Shown piece by piece: positions 9,174-21,627 of a stretch of DNA of 64,000 bases (position 1 is its first letter; each line of letters starts with the position of its first letter). The notes below the pieces were generated by a model. It did no database searches, was not told the origin of the DNA, and saw nothing but the letters and a program-made list of their open reading frames with translations. The translations under genes were made by a program, and so were the position numbers. The DNA is from Brachynemurus nebulosus (lineage: Eukaryota > Arthropoda > Insecta > Neuroptera > Myrmeleontidae), in assembly GCA_035578155.1 (NCBI GenBank), contig JAPWDM010000012.1, positions 14,514,501 to 14,578,500 of the forward strand, written 5' to 3'.

Positions 9174-10370
9174 ATTCATTGATTTAAATTGACATTTTCT
9201 GCATAAGATGTAAACTTTACAATACGCACACTGTAGCATTGCAAACTATATATGTACAATGTTATCCTATTTGTTAAACTTTAATTACATTGTGTTATAT
9301 TGAAAGTGATTCAAAATTAATGTGCGCTCTTAATCGATTTGAATTGAAGTTTACGCCATACACACCAATTTAATATACATGAGAAGTATATGAGAAATGA
9401 GCGTGGTGGAATTCAATTTAAGAACAGCTTATTTGTGTAAACTTTATGCGATAACATATGTAAAATATATATATAACGTGCATATAAACATATTAAAACG
9501 TTCTAAATAAAGTTTTATGAAGTAATAATTTTCAAAATTTCATATTATCAAAAGACCATTTAATGATTGTTGTGCAAAAGTAATTTTGCGAAAATGTTTG
9601 TAACATTATTCAAAATTGTAGCGACAATTTTCTTTATTTTACTAGAACTTTTTTATATGGCACTGTCAAAAATAGTGACTTATTTCTAGTGTGTGACGTG
9701 TAAATATACTAGTAAGCTAGCGCTGGTTGTGTTTAATAGATGTGACAGGGGAAAGTTTTGGAAATACGTTATTGAAATATTCACGATAATTACCTGTTCC
9801 AAAAAAAATTGAAACGTAATCTATTTTATATACGTTTCGTATGTTGGACTTCCCCTGATAAGATAGACGTTGAGACTACTATAGACTTTTTTGTTGGTTT
9901 CATTGAAATATAAATTGACTTCTTACATTTTTGTTTTCGAGACTGAAAATAAAAAATTTTTTCGTTCTAGCTTCCTGAATAATTTTGGTTTCGTGTTTGT
10001 TTGTCTGTTCGTCTGTGTTTCCAAAGATTTCATCAGGTGGTATAATTCTGAAACTATTCATTCGATCTTTTTTTGATGAAATTTTTAAGAAGTTGCGTGG
10101 TTTGGTTTCTAGATGGTCCTCTTTCAAAATTGACATAAAGTCGAGTGCTTGAATCCTTAATTTTCTTTCTTTCCTGAGAATATGTCGATCTTATATTTTT
10201 AATTTTTTTTTTTTTTTACGATTTCTTTTTGAACAAAACCTTCTATTCCCATCGTTTTTTGCAATTTAAAGTGCGCTGCTAAGTTTGTTTATTTTTGTAA
10301 TTTTCATTTTTCACATCCCACAGACATTTATTTGTATTTAACATATTCGGCAACGAATTTAAGAGCAGGG
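9174..10370. other. AT-rich sequence without recognised gene
   Basis: No gene is seen. The stretch around 9970-10125 (AGCTTCCTGAATAATTTTGG, then a run of GTCTGT words and a fixed phrase about 100 bases long) is a diverged copy of the repeat at 61545-61890. The small ORFs across it on both strands come from that repeat. Confidence 0.5.
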
Positions 10371-10372
10371 TC

Positions 10373-10720
10373 GGATCTAGGCAGCAGCGGGGGCACGTAT
10401 CCCGGGCGCCAAAACTGCAAATTCGGGGCCGCCAAACTGTTGGGCGTAATTTTCATTCAAAATCGTAATTTTCAAAAAAAGTTTTTTTATTAACGGCACA
10501 TTGTAGCACACGTCTAGCACAATACAGAACAACTATTTTTGTTTTAAAAAAACAAAATGGCGAGGCTAACTTTACACCCAAAAATTGGCTGTAAAAATCG
10601 TAATTTTCAAAAACAAAATGGCGGGACTAACTTTACACCCAAAAATTGGCTGAAAAATTGTAATTTTCAAAAGAAGTTTTTTTATTAACGGCGCATTGTA
10701 GCACAAGTCTATAGCACAAT
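10373..10720. repeat. hAT-like terminus and nested tandem duplications
   Basis: CAGGGTCGGATCTAGGCAGC followed by GC-rich GGGCGCC sequence resembles the end of a hAT-type element. No partner end or duplication was found. Behind it, a unit of about 62 bp (CAAAATGGCGRGRCTAACTT...) occurs twice (10552-10675). A second unit (CGTAATTTTCAAAA then TTTATTAACGGCRCATTGTA) occurs before and after it (about 10462-10515 and 10657-10712). Confidence 0.55.
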
Positions 10721-11974
10721 AAATACAGTTTGATATTTTTTTTTTTAAATAGAGTGGGGGAATGCTACTCGACTATAAAAATAGAATAGAATTATATTTA
10801 CTAAACTCGACCGCCCGCCCGACCAAGTCAGTTTACTTGACTAAAATGGATGTGTTCAAACGGGTCGAGTACTAAATTACTCGACCACTCGACTAAACTA
10901 CTGGCTGCGTCTGAACCGGGCTTAATTGACGGATTATAATATTTTACTTGAAAATCTAATAATGATATTTTCCACATTAATTTCTTCAGAGAAAGAATCA
11001 CAGAGACGAGTAATCAATTATATAAAACAATCGTTTTGAATAGAAAAATTGCTTATATCTGTGCTTTAAAAACACTGTAACGGGAAATTTCATTTTCCCG
11101 TTATATTAAATAAAATGACTTTTTATGTTTACAGCTTTCTACTACAACGGTGTTCTGCAGAAGACAAAAAAAAAGGCAAAAAAGAAAAACCATACGACTA
11201 TGTACCTATACCATGCCTGACGTAGAAAGTGAAGTAATCTTCTTATTTGACGCTTGTTACAATTTTCTTACGTACATACGCCTTTAATCAAGATGGATGG
11301 ACTTTTTTATTATAAAGATAGATGACATTATTTCCGAATTCATGCTTTTTTTTTTTTAAAAAAAAGGAAAATTTTTCTTTTATAAAATATTGTTAGTTAC
11401 TTAATTTTGTTGGAATAATATAAAGTATGTCAATTTTTTAGATAATCAAAAAACGAACATTCCATACCGCACCGTACACCCCGCCGCACACCCTTGAATT
11501 ATCAGTCGAGCCGAGCCGAGCCGAGCCCCGTTCGAAACTTTTGATAAATTTAAATTTATATTACAGAAAAAATACGAGTTGTCAGGTGCAAGTTGTACTT
11601 AAACAAATGGTGTTACGTATCTACGCAATTTTAATAAAGCGTAAACGATAAGCGATTACTTATATTTCTAGAAGAAAAATAAACTTTTATGGCCTGTTAT
11701 CTTTTATAACTATAGTAACCAGACAACCAGATCGTCAATGTTGCTTGAGCGACAAGTTATTGGCTATGTCAATGTCAACTTACGATTCAAAAAGTTGACA
11801 AAATATTCTTCCCGATGAATAAATTTTATTCCTGAATTGAAATTATATTTCTTTACTTTAAAACGATCGACCTATTTACGGTTACACAGATATTAGCTGT
11901 ATGTATGAACTTGTGAGTCTGTTTTCATTTTCAGTAAATATTAGCGACACTGTTTATTATAAAACATACATTAA
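10721..11974. other. AT-rich sequence with GTCGAG-rich patches
   Basis: No gene is recognised. Patches around 10806-10900 are rich in ACTCGAC / GTCGAG. A short (GAGCC)4-like run follows at 11504-11529. Several degenerate repeats are likely here; none could be delimited. Confidence 0.4.
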
Positions 11975-11978
11975 TCTA

Positions 11979-12052
<74 letters not shown>

Positions 12053-13215
12053 ATGTCACAATGTTGGCTAGGATAAACTTCGAAACTACTGAACCGATTT
12101 TGATCAAATTTGGTAACTGTCTATAATTTGGTCCAACTTAAAAGATCGGATAATTTTTTTCGCAAAATTTTTAGTCTAGCCGCAGAAATTTACGAAAAAC
12201 CGCAAAATATAAATTTTTTATTACTGTGTACAGATATCTGTGGAAAAATTTATAAAAGAATCATGCGAATTAATTTGTTGCTAAGCATTTGGAGGAAAAT
12301 AATTTTTGTAAGTATTAATAAATATTTCTATAGATGCCACCAACAATATTTTTACCTACGACTACTATGAAATTACTTATCTACTGTGCAAAATACTATT
12401 TGTATCCTATAAAGAAATAAACAACTGGATTGTCCAATTATCATCAATTGGCACTTCTGCTGTTTTTAGCAAATTCCATACATATGAAAATTAGATATGC
12501 TATAAAAATATGAATATGACTTGAAAATATGAAAATATGAATAATACTTTAGAGTCGTCGAGCGAGCGAAGCGAAGCACATAAGGAATTGGTTTTGTACA
12601 AAATTTCAGAATATTAAATTTAAAAATGAACGTGTGGTCATATTGTCCGTCAGTTACACCAAATCGAGCGCAAATTAAAAAGCTGATGAATTTTAACAAT
12701 TTTTGCTCAAAGACTGTTGAGATTTCTGTGAAAGATGAAAGTGACGTTAAAATGGTTTCCCATGGCCTTGATAACTTGAAGGGTCTTAAATAGAAACAAT
12801 TCTAAAGCTACTAGTGTAGGTACCCATACTAAGTTCTTACGGTGCGGAAATTAGCCATGCTAATAAAATATGAAGACAGTTATTTTAGAGTCATTGGGCG
12901 AGCAGGGTCAAGTGCTATAAATAATTGATTTTGCACAAAATTTTGGAATATATGATTGAATGAACCTATAAATTTTACCTAACATCGTTTGACATTTAGG
13001 TTGTGTAGACAGCCGGTAGACGGCGCTGTGCTTCGATTTCTAGATTACATTCTCTTCTACGTCATATTTGTTTATGTTCACGATGTCAATGATATTTATA
13101 ATTATACTGTGTATTGTGTTATAATTGTGCAGTGTATCGTTTGAAATGATAAGAAAATATTAATTCAGTCAATTATAACTACTGAGCCACAGCAACGCGT
13201 GGCCGGGTCAGCTAG
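11979..13215 (+). mobile_element. Non-autonomous Helitron
   Basis: The 5' end is TCTATATATATATA, expanded to a (TA)n tract of about 70 bp. It is followed by the typical phrase CTGAACCGATTTTGATCAAA. The 3' end is a GCCAC/GTGGC hairpin, then CGGGTCAGCTAG followed by T. That is the hairpin-plus-CTRR terminus and A^T target of Helitrons. Internally a block of about 320 bp with TTTAGAGTCRTYGRGCGAGC is present twice (about 12540 and 12885). No Rep/helicase remains. The 5' terminus could instead be the TC at 11975. Confidence 0.75.
11981..12049. repeat. (TA)n microsatellite
   Basis: This is an uninterrupted TA tract of about 69 bp at the 5' end of the Helitron. Confidence 0.95.
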
Positions 13216-13719
13216 TAGGTAATATTTTAAGTCAGAAAATTACTTAGAAACATTTTTCAATTTTTTATTTTTTGATATTTTGGATTTATTATTTCTAATA
13301 TGAATATGCTAACAAGTATGAAATATAATATATCAAAAGTAACCACATGTTTATTAATGTGCAAAAATTGTTATATATTTCGTGTGTAGATTTAGTAATT
13401 ATTCCTTCAGAATATTCGTAAAAAATACTCGTTTAATATACCTAATATTAACATAATTACTGACTAACAACATTTTGATCAAAACAAAATATGTCATCAA
13501 GCTTTCCTTTTATATACCAAAGAAGTTACGTAAGAAAATTTAATCTTAATAATTTTCATTTAATTTACACCTCATTCTTATAATGCTCGTGGAATTTCTC
13601 AGATTTTTCTGAGCCATTCTTCTGGTGATAAAGGTCGGAAGGAATAATTTTCAAAAGTTCTTTTCAAAAAAGATATTACTTATATTATCTACAGTTATAT
13701 AGTACCAAGGGGTCAAATT
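13216..13719. other. AT-rich sequence, nothing recognised
   Basis: No gene, RNA or clear repeat boundary is seen. Confidence 0.4.
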
Positions 13720-14012
13720 AGTATGTCTACCAAACTGTGCCCGCTGTAACGAGTGAGTGACGTAACATAGCACACATACGACCAAAACTCATGATGTATG
13801 GACACGAATATACCAATGTGTTAGTATGATATGTTGATAATGATGTATTCCTTTATTTTGAGAAATTTTTTATTTAATAGAATTTTTACACTTAAATACG
13901 ACACACATATTTTTTTCTGTTTAAATTTCACGAGTTGATTAAAACAAACATGATATTTATTATGACGTGAACGCCATGACGGTCTGTAACAGACCAAATC
14001 AGTAGTGGTGTA
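13720..14012 (+). repeat. Dispersed repeat, family B, copy 1
   Basis: This matches the reverse complement of 43320-44240 (outside the hAT inserted there). Shared words include CTGTTTAAATTTCACGAG, AATGTGTTAGT and GTGCCCGCTGT. Copies have diverged by about a quarter by eye. The class is unknown and no ORF is conserved between copies. Confidence 0.6.
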
Positions 14013-15120
14013 AATTGCTACTTATTGCAACTTTCGGATTATACTTTTTTATAGGTAGACTTGATCTGTCTCATCTGTGTATAGTACCTATGTATTGAAT
14101 TTTTGCCTTGGTAAGCTTTCCTTTGATACCCTGCTTGATGCTTTTGGGCGGGGGGAGGAATTACCTTTCCATTTTCGATATTACCCAGTGACGATCGTAC
14201 CGGGTAAGCCAAGTAGACCGGGGCCTAACTCAAAATTTTGGAAAATGAAAAAAAAATAATAGGACAAATTAATAAAAATATTTATTAATACGTTTTTCTT
14301 TTACTCACCGACTAGAGTTTTCAGTAAAAATACTTTTCGTTCTCTTCTCTGCTCGCTGATAATTTTTTGGAAGAATTTTGTTTATTTCTTTTTACTCGTT
14401 AACTGTATTTTTGTGGAAAAATGTCGACATTTTTTGCTTGTCCTCCGGGGCCTTTGGTTTTTTGTCGGTATACAAAAATTCCAGCTTACCAAAACTAAAA
14501 ATTGTATAAAATCCTCTCTAAGATTACCCCCTGAGCTTAAGACGCAAAATCCAAAAATAGCTTCTAACTCTGTGTTAAATTTCAAAGTTTCACGGCGAAT
14601 AGCTTCAAAGACAATCGCCTGTGCGTGTCCAAAAGTGTTCCGTGTTTTTTCACTTTGGTACGGAGCACTAAAAAAAAAAAGTTGAAATGGATCGAAACGT
14701 CAATATTTTATCTCTTTATTGTATTTTGACAACGACGGCATCAGGGGTGGTGGCGGTGAGGGGGGTTGGAACAAGTAGGTTGGGGGGGGGAGGTAGGGAA
14801 TCTGTCACATTGAATAATGTGTAGAACATGAAATAAAATTACTTTACATTCATGCGAGGATATACTCAAATGTATGTAGGTAGTAGGGGTATATGTATAT
14901 GGATTAATAAAATAAGTTGAATGGCGAATAACGCATCATCAAACCAAGTCGTTTTTTTCCTCCTTATTAACTTTGAAGTGTCAAATTTATTTACACTTTA
15001 ATGTTGAGTGCCGAAAATCATGGTATTTAATTAATTAAATGTGATCAGTATGCACAAAAATACTGAAGAATATGCCATATAATATGTTAGATTATTTTAC
15101 AGCAAAATATGCATCGCTCT
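14013..15120. other. Sequence without recognised gene; G-rich patch
   Basis: Short ORFs of 60-90 codons on both strands show no recognisable family and overlap each other. A G-rich patch with several GGGG runs lies at 14748-14792. Confidence 0.4.
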
Positions 15121-15125
15121 TTTTA

Positions 15126-15305
15126 GCGAATTTCCATTCTGGAAATTCAGCTATTACAGCAGCTTTTATGGTAAGACAGTAGCTATTACAGCAGCTCTTA
15201 TAATATTTCTCACTCATACGAATTGTTGCACTCGCCCCGCGGGCTCGCGCAACAAACTCATATTCGTGAGAAATAAGCCTCTTTTCCCACTTATTGTACA
15301 ATATC
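15126..15305. repeat. GGAAATTC motif followed by GC-cored hairpin
   Basis: GCGAATTTCCATTCTGGAAA and CTATTACAGC (the latter repeated) are followed by an imperfect hairpin of about 73 bp (15203-15275). Its outer stem is TATTTCTCAC/GTGAGAAATA and its loop side is GC-rich (CACTCGCCCCGCGGGCTCGC). After it comes TTTTCCCACTTATTGTACAA. The same plan is seen near 18210, 29776 and 39857. Confidence 0.6.
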
Positions 15306-15575
15306 CTATTTCCATGGAAATAGTTTTTTTTTATAGACGCCTATTATTTTTTTTTTTCGCATCTCCTATGCATTTTATTATTTTTTATTCAGTTTTTTTC
15401 AATTTATTCATAATTTTTTCGGTTGAAAAAATAATTTACTCATACTCGGCCCGTATGTCTATTTTTGTGGCCATGAATGCTTTCAGTCTCACTTTCTCAA
15501 GCAGCATCCCAGGCCACAAAAATAACACTTACGGACCTTATAATTGCTGCCAAGTAATATACTATTATATCTATA
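15306..15575. other. AT-rich spacer with small hairpin
   Basis: A stem TATTTTTGTGGCC / GGCCACAAAAATA (about 15460-15526) is present; nothing else is recognised. Confidence 0.45.
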
Positions 15576-16586
15576 CAGGGTGTAAAATAAATAACTCTCG
15601 TCCTTTTGAGAGGTGACTCATAGCACCCAGTAGACACTAAAACCACAGGAATTTGTTCGGAATTAATAGTTTGAGAAAACTGGCTACATGATGTTCCGGT
15701 TACATAAAGTACGGCTCTAACTAAATTATGCATAAATATGTTCTTAACCTCCTATTGCATGAATTATGAAGGAGGTGAAGAAAAAAATTTTTTTTACTGA
15801 AAATGCCTTTCACTTCTTTTATTTTAGTAGTCAAATTAAGAAGAAAAAAATTAAGTCTTATTGTATAGAAATTACTCGCATACGAAGCCAAATATGGCAA
15901 CTTCAAAATAAGCCCCAAAAATCGAAGAAAACAAGAAAACACACACGAATCGCAACTATTCCATGTTCTTGAATATATAAAGAATGTGTTTTGAAAATTT
16001 TTGATGTTAGTACTTACCGTTTTATTGTTTTTAGTTTTCACAAATAAAATTAGCACCAATTAATTGCACTGTAACGGTCGGACACTCTGAACATAATTTC
16101 AAATAATTTGACAACCGGCACTTACCAAAGACAACAAAAATTACGTTCTTTTACTCGAAGGAGTATAAAGTTAGGATTTAACATTAGTTTCAAAAAAAAA
16201 AAAAAATATATATATTTTAATATGTTGAAAAAATATAGTAAAACTTAGAATCCATATACGGCTTCGTATGCGATAAGGGGTTAATATCAAAGGTACCTAC
16301 GAAATAATTTTATTGACTAAAATTCAATAAAATTTTGTAAACATGTTTAGGTCGTAAACGTGTTTCCCATATGATTTTTTTTTTTAACAGAAAATTTATA
16401 TTACAAAGATGAAATGGTCAGAGCCGGATTAAAAAATTTTCTAAGGGCCCCTTTATTAACCCATATTTAGTATCAAATTTTTTCTGTTAAAAGACAATTT
16501 TGGTTCAAATTTCTTAGCAAATATTAATTACATGGGTGAGATCTACGCACTGTTTTCGTAATGAGATTTATATACTTTACACTCTG
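15576..16586. mobile_element. TA-flanked non-autonomous DNA transposon, CAGGGTG family, copy 2
   Basis: CAGGGTGTAAAATAAATAAC at the left and ACTTTACACTCTG at the right are bounded by TA on both sides (15574-75, 16587-88). Sequence inside both ends matches the 2173 copy, and the left 90 bp match the mini-elements at 36863 and 37036. No transposase ORF remains. The flanking TA fits Tc1/mariner-type insertion. Confidence 0.75.
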
Positions 16587-17135
16587 TATATCTAAATTAA
16601 CCATTCACACTATTATGCTATATTAATTTTTTAATTTTTGGATACGGAACCTTAAAATACGTTCAGTAGTATTCGAAAATACATTTGATATAAACAGATA
16701 TGATCTATAATACTAAATATACACAATAAACTTTAGCATTAACACTGAAAGCAGCATCTCCCATTAATAAATTCAAGCGCCTGTGTATGTGACGAAGTAG
16801 AACATCTCATAAATTGAAAAGTACTTTACAATAAATACTTTACTGATCACGTGCAGTAAACGAAAAAAACATTTTTCATCTTTCTATACGACTAAAAATA
16901 TTGGAAATGTAAAATTTATTTTTATTATATTCGTACTATACCGCAGAGAATCAGGTTCTGGTTTCGTCTTACACAACCCCGGCTAATCCCATCACATTTT
17001 GATTTGCCGTATACTTTTGTGTGCACGCATATAATTCAATTTTTAAAAATATCCCATCACTGGTTATTTTGCCTTATAATTTTTGTGAGACGTACATATA
17101 AGTATTACGTCACAAAAAAGATAAATAATTCGAAA
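16587..17135. other. AT-rich sequence, nothing recognised
   Basis: No feature can be supported. Confidence 0.4.
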
Positions 17136-17234
17136 ATGGATGATACAGAGGAGAATATTATTTATGATTACAAAGCTACGATTACGAACGTTAACGAGGG
17201 TACAACGTTAGCGTTATACAACGGCAGAAGATAA
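17136..17234 (+). CDS. Possible 32-residue small ORF
   Basis: An ATG in good insect context (GAAAATGG) opens an acidic 32-residue peptide beginning MDDTEENIIYDY and ending NGRR. AATAAA-like signals follow within 50 nt. No family is recognised. It may be a small protein, a first-exon remnant or chance. In its favour are the start context and codons less AT-biased than the flanks. Confidence 0.2.
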   Translation: MDDTEENIIYDYKATITNVNEGTTLALYNGRR

Positions 17235-18190
17235 AAGCAAAAGTAGAAAATAATTAAATAAAAAATTTTTCAAAAATAAAACACAAGATGAATTGTTTCC
17301 AGTGCCGCCTTTTGAAAGCTTTTGTGAAAATATGAATTGTAGGATTGTTGTTATTCAAGTGAAAATGGAAATAATTTGATTGTTTTTTGCACAATTGAAA
17401 ATTTGATTTGTATTCAAAGATCAGAGAATTAATTTTTCATATTTTAAGCCATATTTTTTTTTTGGCTCAAAAATCAATGATAATTCACTTCGGTGTGCCT
17501 TTTCTGATCGCATTTTTTTATATTATGCCCCCGACCGACTTCAAAATAAGTGTTATTACATTTTAACGAATTTCCATTGTGGAAATTCTGGTTATTACAA
17601 CCACTCTAATGGTAAGACTTGACAAAGATTAACTTGGCACTTGGTGGTTTTGTTAAATCTTAATTTAACAATTGAATTGCTAATTGCAGAAAGGAAACAT
17701 GTCCAAAATTTTTAAAATTTTTTTGTTGTTTTAAATTCAAGATGGTGTATAGACTTGTACTCTATCTGCAGTAAATACATAAATGAACTACTTACTATGG
17801 CCATAACAGATGATAGAAAAGTTCTCTTTCTGTTGTAAATCATCCGTCTATACATCATCTTTAGTTTGACACAAAAAAACGCATTTGAAAAATTTTGGAC
17901 TTGTTCCCTTTCTGCAGTTAGCAATTCAATTATTATCGAAATATTTTATATTTTTAACAATTTAACTCATGTGTATCAAGTCCCATAAGAATATTGTAGT
18001 TTTTTCAATTTTACCATTGGAAAAAAAGTTAGGACAGATTTTTACAGTAAACAAAATGGTACAAAACCTTTCATTGGTCACTTCATTGTAGGTAAACACG
18101 ATAAAAACGAAACAGAAACTCATACTGATAAATTTAACTGATTTCAGAACCATGGTAACAATGCATTAAATAATAACATGAATTAGGTAT
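17235..18190. other. Sequence without recognised gene; one GGAAATTC motif
   Basis: AACGAATTTCCATTGTGGAA with GGTTATTACAACC lies at 17566-17602, another member of the GGAAATTC motif family. CCCCGACCGACTTCAAAA at 17528-17545 is a phrase common in insect repeats. The minus-strand ORFs of 60-70 codons here show no recognisable family. Confidence 0.45.
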
Positions 18191-18204
18191 TAGTATATTA
18201 TTCA

Positions 18205-18310
18205 ACGAGCTAGTAATGATAGCTATTACTCACGAAGATGAAATTGCGACACGAGCCGAGCTTGTGAGGCGAGTGTCATAATGCATCTGAGTGAGTAATA
18301 GCCATTGCAA
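18205..18310. repeat. GC-cored hairpin, TATTACTCAC type
   Basis: GCTATTACTCACGAAGATG pairs with CATCTGAGTGAGTAATAGC around a core containing CGAGCCGAGCTTGTGAGGCG. It follows the plan of the hairpins near 15203, 29776 and 39857. Confidence 0.6.
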
Positions 18311-19192
18311 GCGAGTAGAATACGATATTTTTTCTACGACCTTTTTCGTTTTTGGTTTAAATAAAATTGAATATAAATTTTAAATCAAATTTTTAATCTA
18401 TTTCTAATTTCATTAAAAGTTTGTATAATATTATGTATAAAACGATCAAAACAAAACATAAACTACTTTATTTACTTGAACGTTACTACGCAACATATAT
18501 TAAATTAAAACTTGATACATACATATATACACAAAACAAAAGCAAACCCATGGAATAATGATTAAAATACTGTCATTTCATTGGTCAAGAGGGTATTGAG
18601 TAATGAACATTCCTCCACACCTTTGAATAATACCTAACTTTCTCAACAATTAACGAATATATAATGAGTGTGTTCTTCAACAGGAGTAGAAAAACTAATT
18701 TATTTTATTCGTTAAATTGTCTTACCGTATTACACTCAAGTTTTATATTTTTTCTGAATAAATTTATGTTTTCTAGAATTCAAATTTCTTGCCCAAAAGT
18801 AATTTAACGAGAAAAACTGTCAACTAATAACTTTCGCGCTTTTGTTAGCTAACAGTTCTTCTCGTTAAATTGCTAGGCAACAAATTTTCGTTAGACAAAG
18901 CCAAATATATTCGAAAAAATACAAACCTCTCGTGTAATAATTAGTGATAAAAATATTTTATAAAATATTAGAGACCACACTGATCCTTAAAAAAAATCTA
19001 CTATTGTATTTGCCCTATGTTCGGTAAACCCGTTTCATCGCTGTATATGAGTTTTTGATAATTCTTTGCCAAATATAGTGAAGAAATTTAAATGTAAAAT
19101 TAATAAGGGTTTAATATGTATCTACATACATTTCATAGGTAATTTTAATTATAAAGTAAATGAATGTAAATATATTTACAATATATGTATAC
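18311..19192. other. AT-rich sequence, nothing recognised
   Basis: A pair TTAACGAGAAAAACTGT / AGTTCTTCTCGTTAAA (about 18805-18871) forms a local inverted repeat. There is no gene. Confidence 0.4.
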
Positions 19193-20494
19193 AGGATGGT
19201 CCACTTCTAACACTCAACAAATAATGAAGATAAAGTAAAAGAGTGAAACGGAAACCATTTTTAAAAAAAAGTACTTATTTTCTAGACCAGGCGTGGGCAA
19301 ACTTAATACTGTTATGATCGACATTAATTTTCCTTATTTATGCGCAATTGACTCCAAAAAATGGGTTAAATTAAAAATAAATAAAGTATCTTTTATGTCA
19401 AACGCTCACTAGGGAAATTTAATCGTGGCCATAATACGGTACTTGACTGTATTCAAAATTTGTTTTAAATGTTGAATAATTTTATGCATTATCCTTAAAT
19501 ATATTCAATTTTAGTAGTGACAAATAAAAATATTCTTTAATTATTTAAAAATTCGATTTTGAAAATTATAAATTATTAGCCTTCATTTAAATGATTAAAA
19601 ACGCAGTGATATTTGAAAATGACGTCATTTTTTATAGCACATCTTATTACTGTAGTTACGTATTGTCTATAACAAATTGCATTTTCATTGTGACATTTTT
19701 ACAATTCTAATTGACCAAGAGAAGTTGTTTTTCTGAACTGTTTGGTTTGCAATTAATTTTGCACTCAAAAAAGATTGATGGACGGAATACATCGTCACTT
19801 AATACGTAAAATATCCTTATCAACTTATTTTAAATATTATGTTAAAAAAGCTTTTATTTTTTACTACAATTTTAAAGTTATGTAAAACTGTTTTCTTAAA
19901 GTGCATTTAATACTTGTAGGGCTTCATGAAAATCTTACAGTGATGATAAATGACGAAGATAACAAAGTAGAAAGCTGTAAATACCACTAAAACTGAGCAT
20001 GATGACTGCTGAATATTGTGTACAAATTTGAAACCATGTTGATAAGTGTTGGCATGAATGAAAGCGACATCTGTTTGAGTTTAATCGTGACGTCATTGCA
20101 TACGTCACTACGCCAAGTCGTTTTTCCCGCCAATTTGTTCATTTAAAATTGAACAATAGTTTTTTTGAAGATTTTTAAAAATTTAACAAAAATGAACGAA
20201 TTTATACGTAAGAACAAAGCATTTAGAATCATTTCTCAATTGCAGTCAAGTACCCTATTCCAAATTTTCACTGTAATAATAATTTAATACGGGATGTAAT
20301 GTGCAATGATTAATAATTTCTTGGATAAAATTTTTAATTTTAATTTTAATTTTTTTTATTTTTTATTTATTTATTTTATTTATTTTTTTTTTGCTAGTAT
20401 TACTTTGTAATTAGTCATGTCAAGTGTAGAATAGATACGTGTTTAATTTTAAATTCATGTATAATTATAATTAATCCAACTGTAGGTGGAGAAA

Positions 20495-21050
20495 AATCAA
20501 AATTTTAAACGAGGAAACGACAACCTGCAAAACTGTGGGTAAGGTCAAAATGGAATTTAAAAGTAGCGGCTTGACATGTTTCGATTACATATTTAAATAA
20601 TCATTTTCAAGGGCAAAAAATACAAGCGAAAAATTCAAATGGACAAAAACTAAGTATAAGTGTCGATGACACCATGACTAACCCAAAAAATGAATAAAAA
20701 TCAGTAAAAAAGTGAAATAAACAAAAGAAAAAAGAAGAACCAGTTTAAAAGTTTGAAAAACTTCTGTTTTTCTATTCCTTCTAGTTTCCATCTTTTTAAT
20801 TCCTATTTTCCGCTGTCGAGTTTTCCATGTTTTTTTTTTGTTTTCGTTTTTTCGAAAGTTTGGGAAACGGGAACAGTCGAAAAATAAAAATATAAAAAGT
20901 CAAAAAGGAAGAAAAATTTTTTTCCTTCCTTTTTGATTTTTTATATTTTTTTTTTTCTTTTGACTGTTGAGCCGCTACTTCTAAATTCGATTTTGATCTT
21001 ACCCACAGTTTTGCAGGTTGTCGTTCCCTCGTTTAAGATTTTGATTTAAA
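20495..21050. repeat. Inverted repeat inside the hAT
   Basis: Arms of about 80 bp (20495-20573 and 20970-21050) share CGACAACCTGCAAAACTGTG and AAGTAGCGGC with their complements. A second inner stem (AAAAAGTCAAAAAGGAAG / CTTCCTTTTTGATTTTTT) is centred near 20925. It may be a foldback element nested in the hAT. Confidence 0.65.
20571..20613 (-). ncRNA. Hammerhead-ribozyme-like motif, degenerate
   Basis: Read on the minus strand: CTTGAAAATG, stem GATTA/TAATC, then GAAACATGTC. The GAAAC-NN-GTC block and the stem before it match the layout of the minimal hammerheads found in Penelope-like retroelements. The CUGANGA core is not intact (TTGAAAA), so activity is unlikely. Confidence 0.35.
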
Positions 21051-21627
21051 TTTATGTTTCATTGTTTGCTAAATTTTAACTACACGTTTTAAAATGAAAT
21101 ATTCTAAACTAACCTAGTAAATTACTTAAAATGTCTGCGATTGACTGTCGAACTGTTCGCGATCGACCGGTCGATCGCGATCGCGCGTTTGCCCACCCCT
21201 GTTCTAGACGCTTTTGACTAATGGATTCATATTTTCGTGCGTATGGACATTAGGATAATTGAATTTATGGTACCAATTATTCCATCACTTATGGTTAAGG
21301 GATAATTTTGAGATAGCTGTATTCTTGTCTTCGAAATTACTTGAAAACGGTATTATTTATCGAAATATATCAAGTACACCTTTTTTACGTGGAATTTTGT
21401 TTAGGTAATTAAAATAAAAAAGAGAAAACGTGATAACTCTCACGTACTACCCAAAACCAGTCCTTAATCGTAAGTTAAGGACTGGTTTTGGGTTTTACGC
21501 ACCGTAAAATATCAATCAATTATTCACAAGCGCTTGGAAAATATTTAGGGAAAAATAGGTTTGTATCTTGATTCTCTCTTATTAATGGGTTTTGGAAAAA
21601 ACTGTATATAAAAAGGTATTCTTATTT

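Larger units (their letters stand above)
19288..21201. mobile_element. Non-autonomous hAT transposon
   Basis: Termini CAGGCGTGGGCAAAC and GTTTGCCCACCCCTG form the classic hAT-type inverted repeat. They are bounded by a perfect 8-bp duplication TTCTAGAC (19280-19287 and 21202-21209). At 1.9 kb with no ORF of note, it depends on a transposase encoded elsewhere. It contains an internal inverted repeat of about 550 bp and a hammerhead-like module. The host of the insertion is the GGTCCA-family element. Confidence 0.9.
19193..21560. mobile_element. TA-type element, GGTCCA family, copy 1, split by a hAT insertion
   Basis: The left part (TACAGGATGGTCCA, then AATAATGAAGATAAAG) and right part (21210-21560, with AACATTAGGATAATT-like and AAAACGGTATTATTTAT words) match 62829-63437 on either side of an inserted hAT. 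The right inverted terminus is missing. Near 21446-21495 the right part holds a tight inverted repeat (CCAAAACCAGTCCTTAA / TTAAGGACTGGTTTTGG) absent from the other copy. Confidence 0.7.

Noticed and set aside
14413..14685. 90-codon plus-strand ORF as a gene
   Set aside because: No recognisable domain, overlapped by an equally long minus-strand ORF, and no splice or polyA context that helps.
16418..16450. Independent hAT terminus (CAGAGCCGGATTAAA, GGGCCCC)
   Set aside because: It resembles the 10373 end, but no partner end or duplication was found; it lies inside the TA element at 15576.
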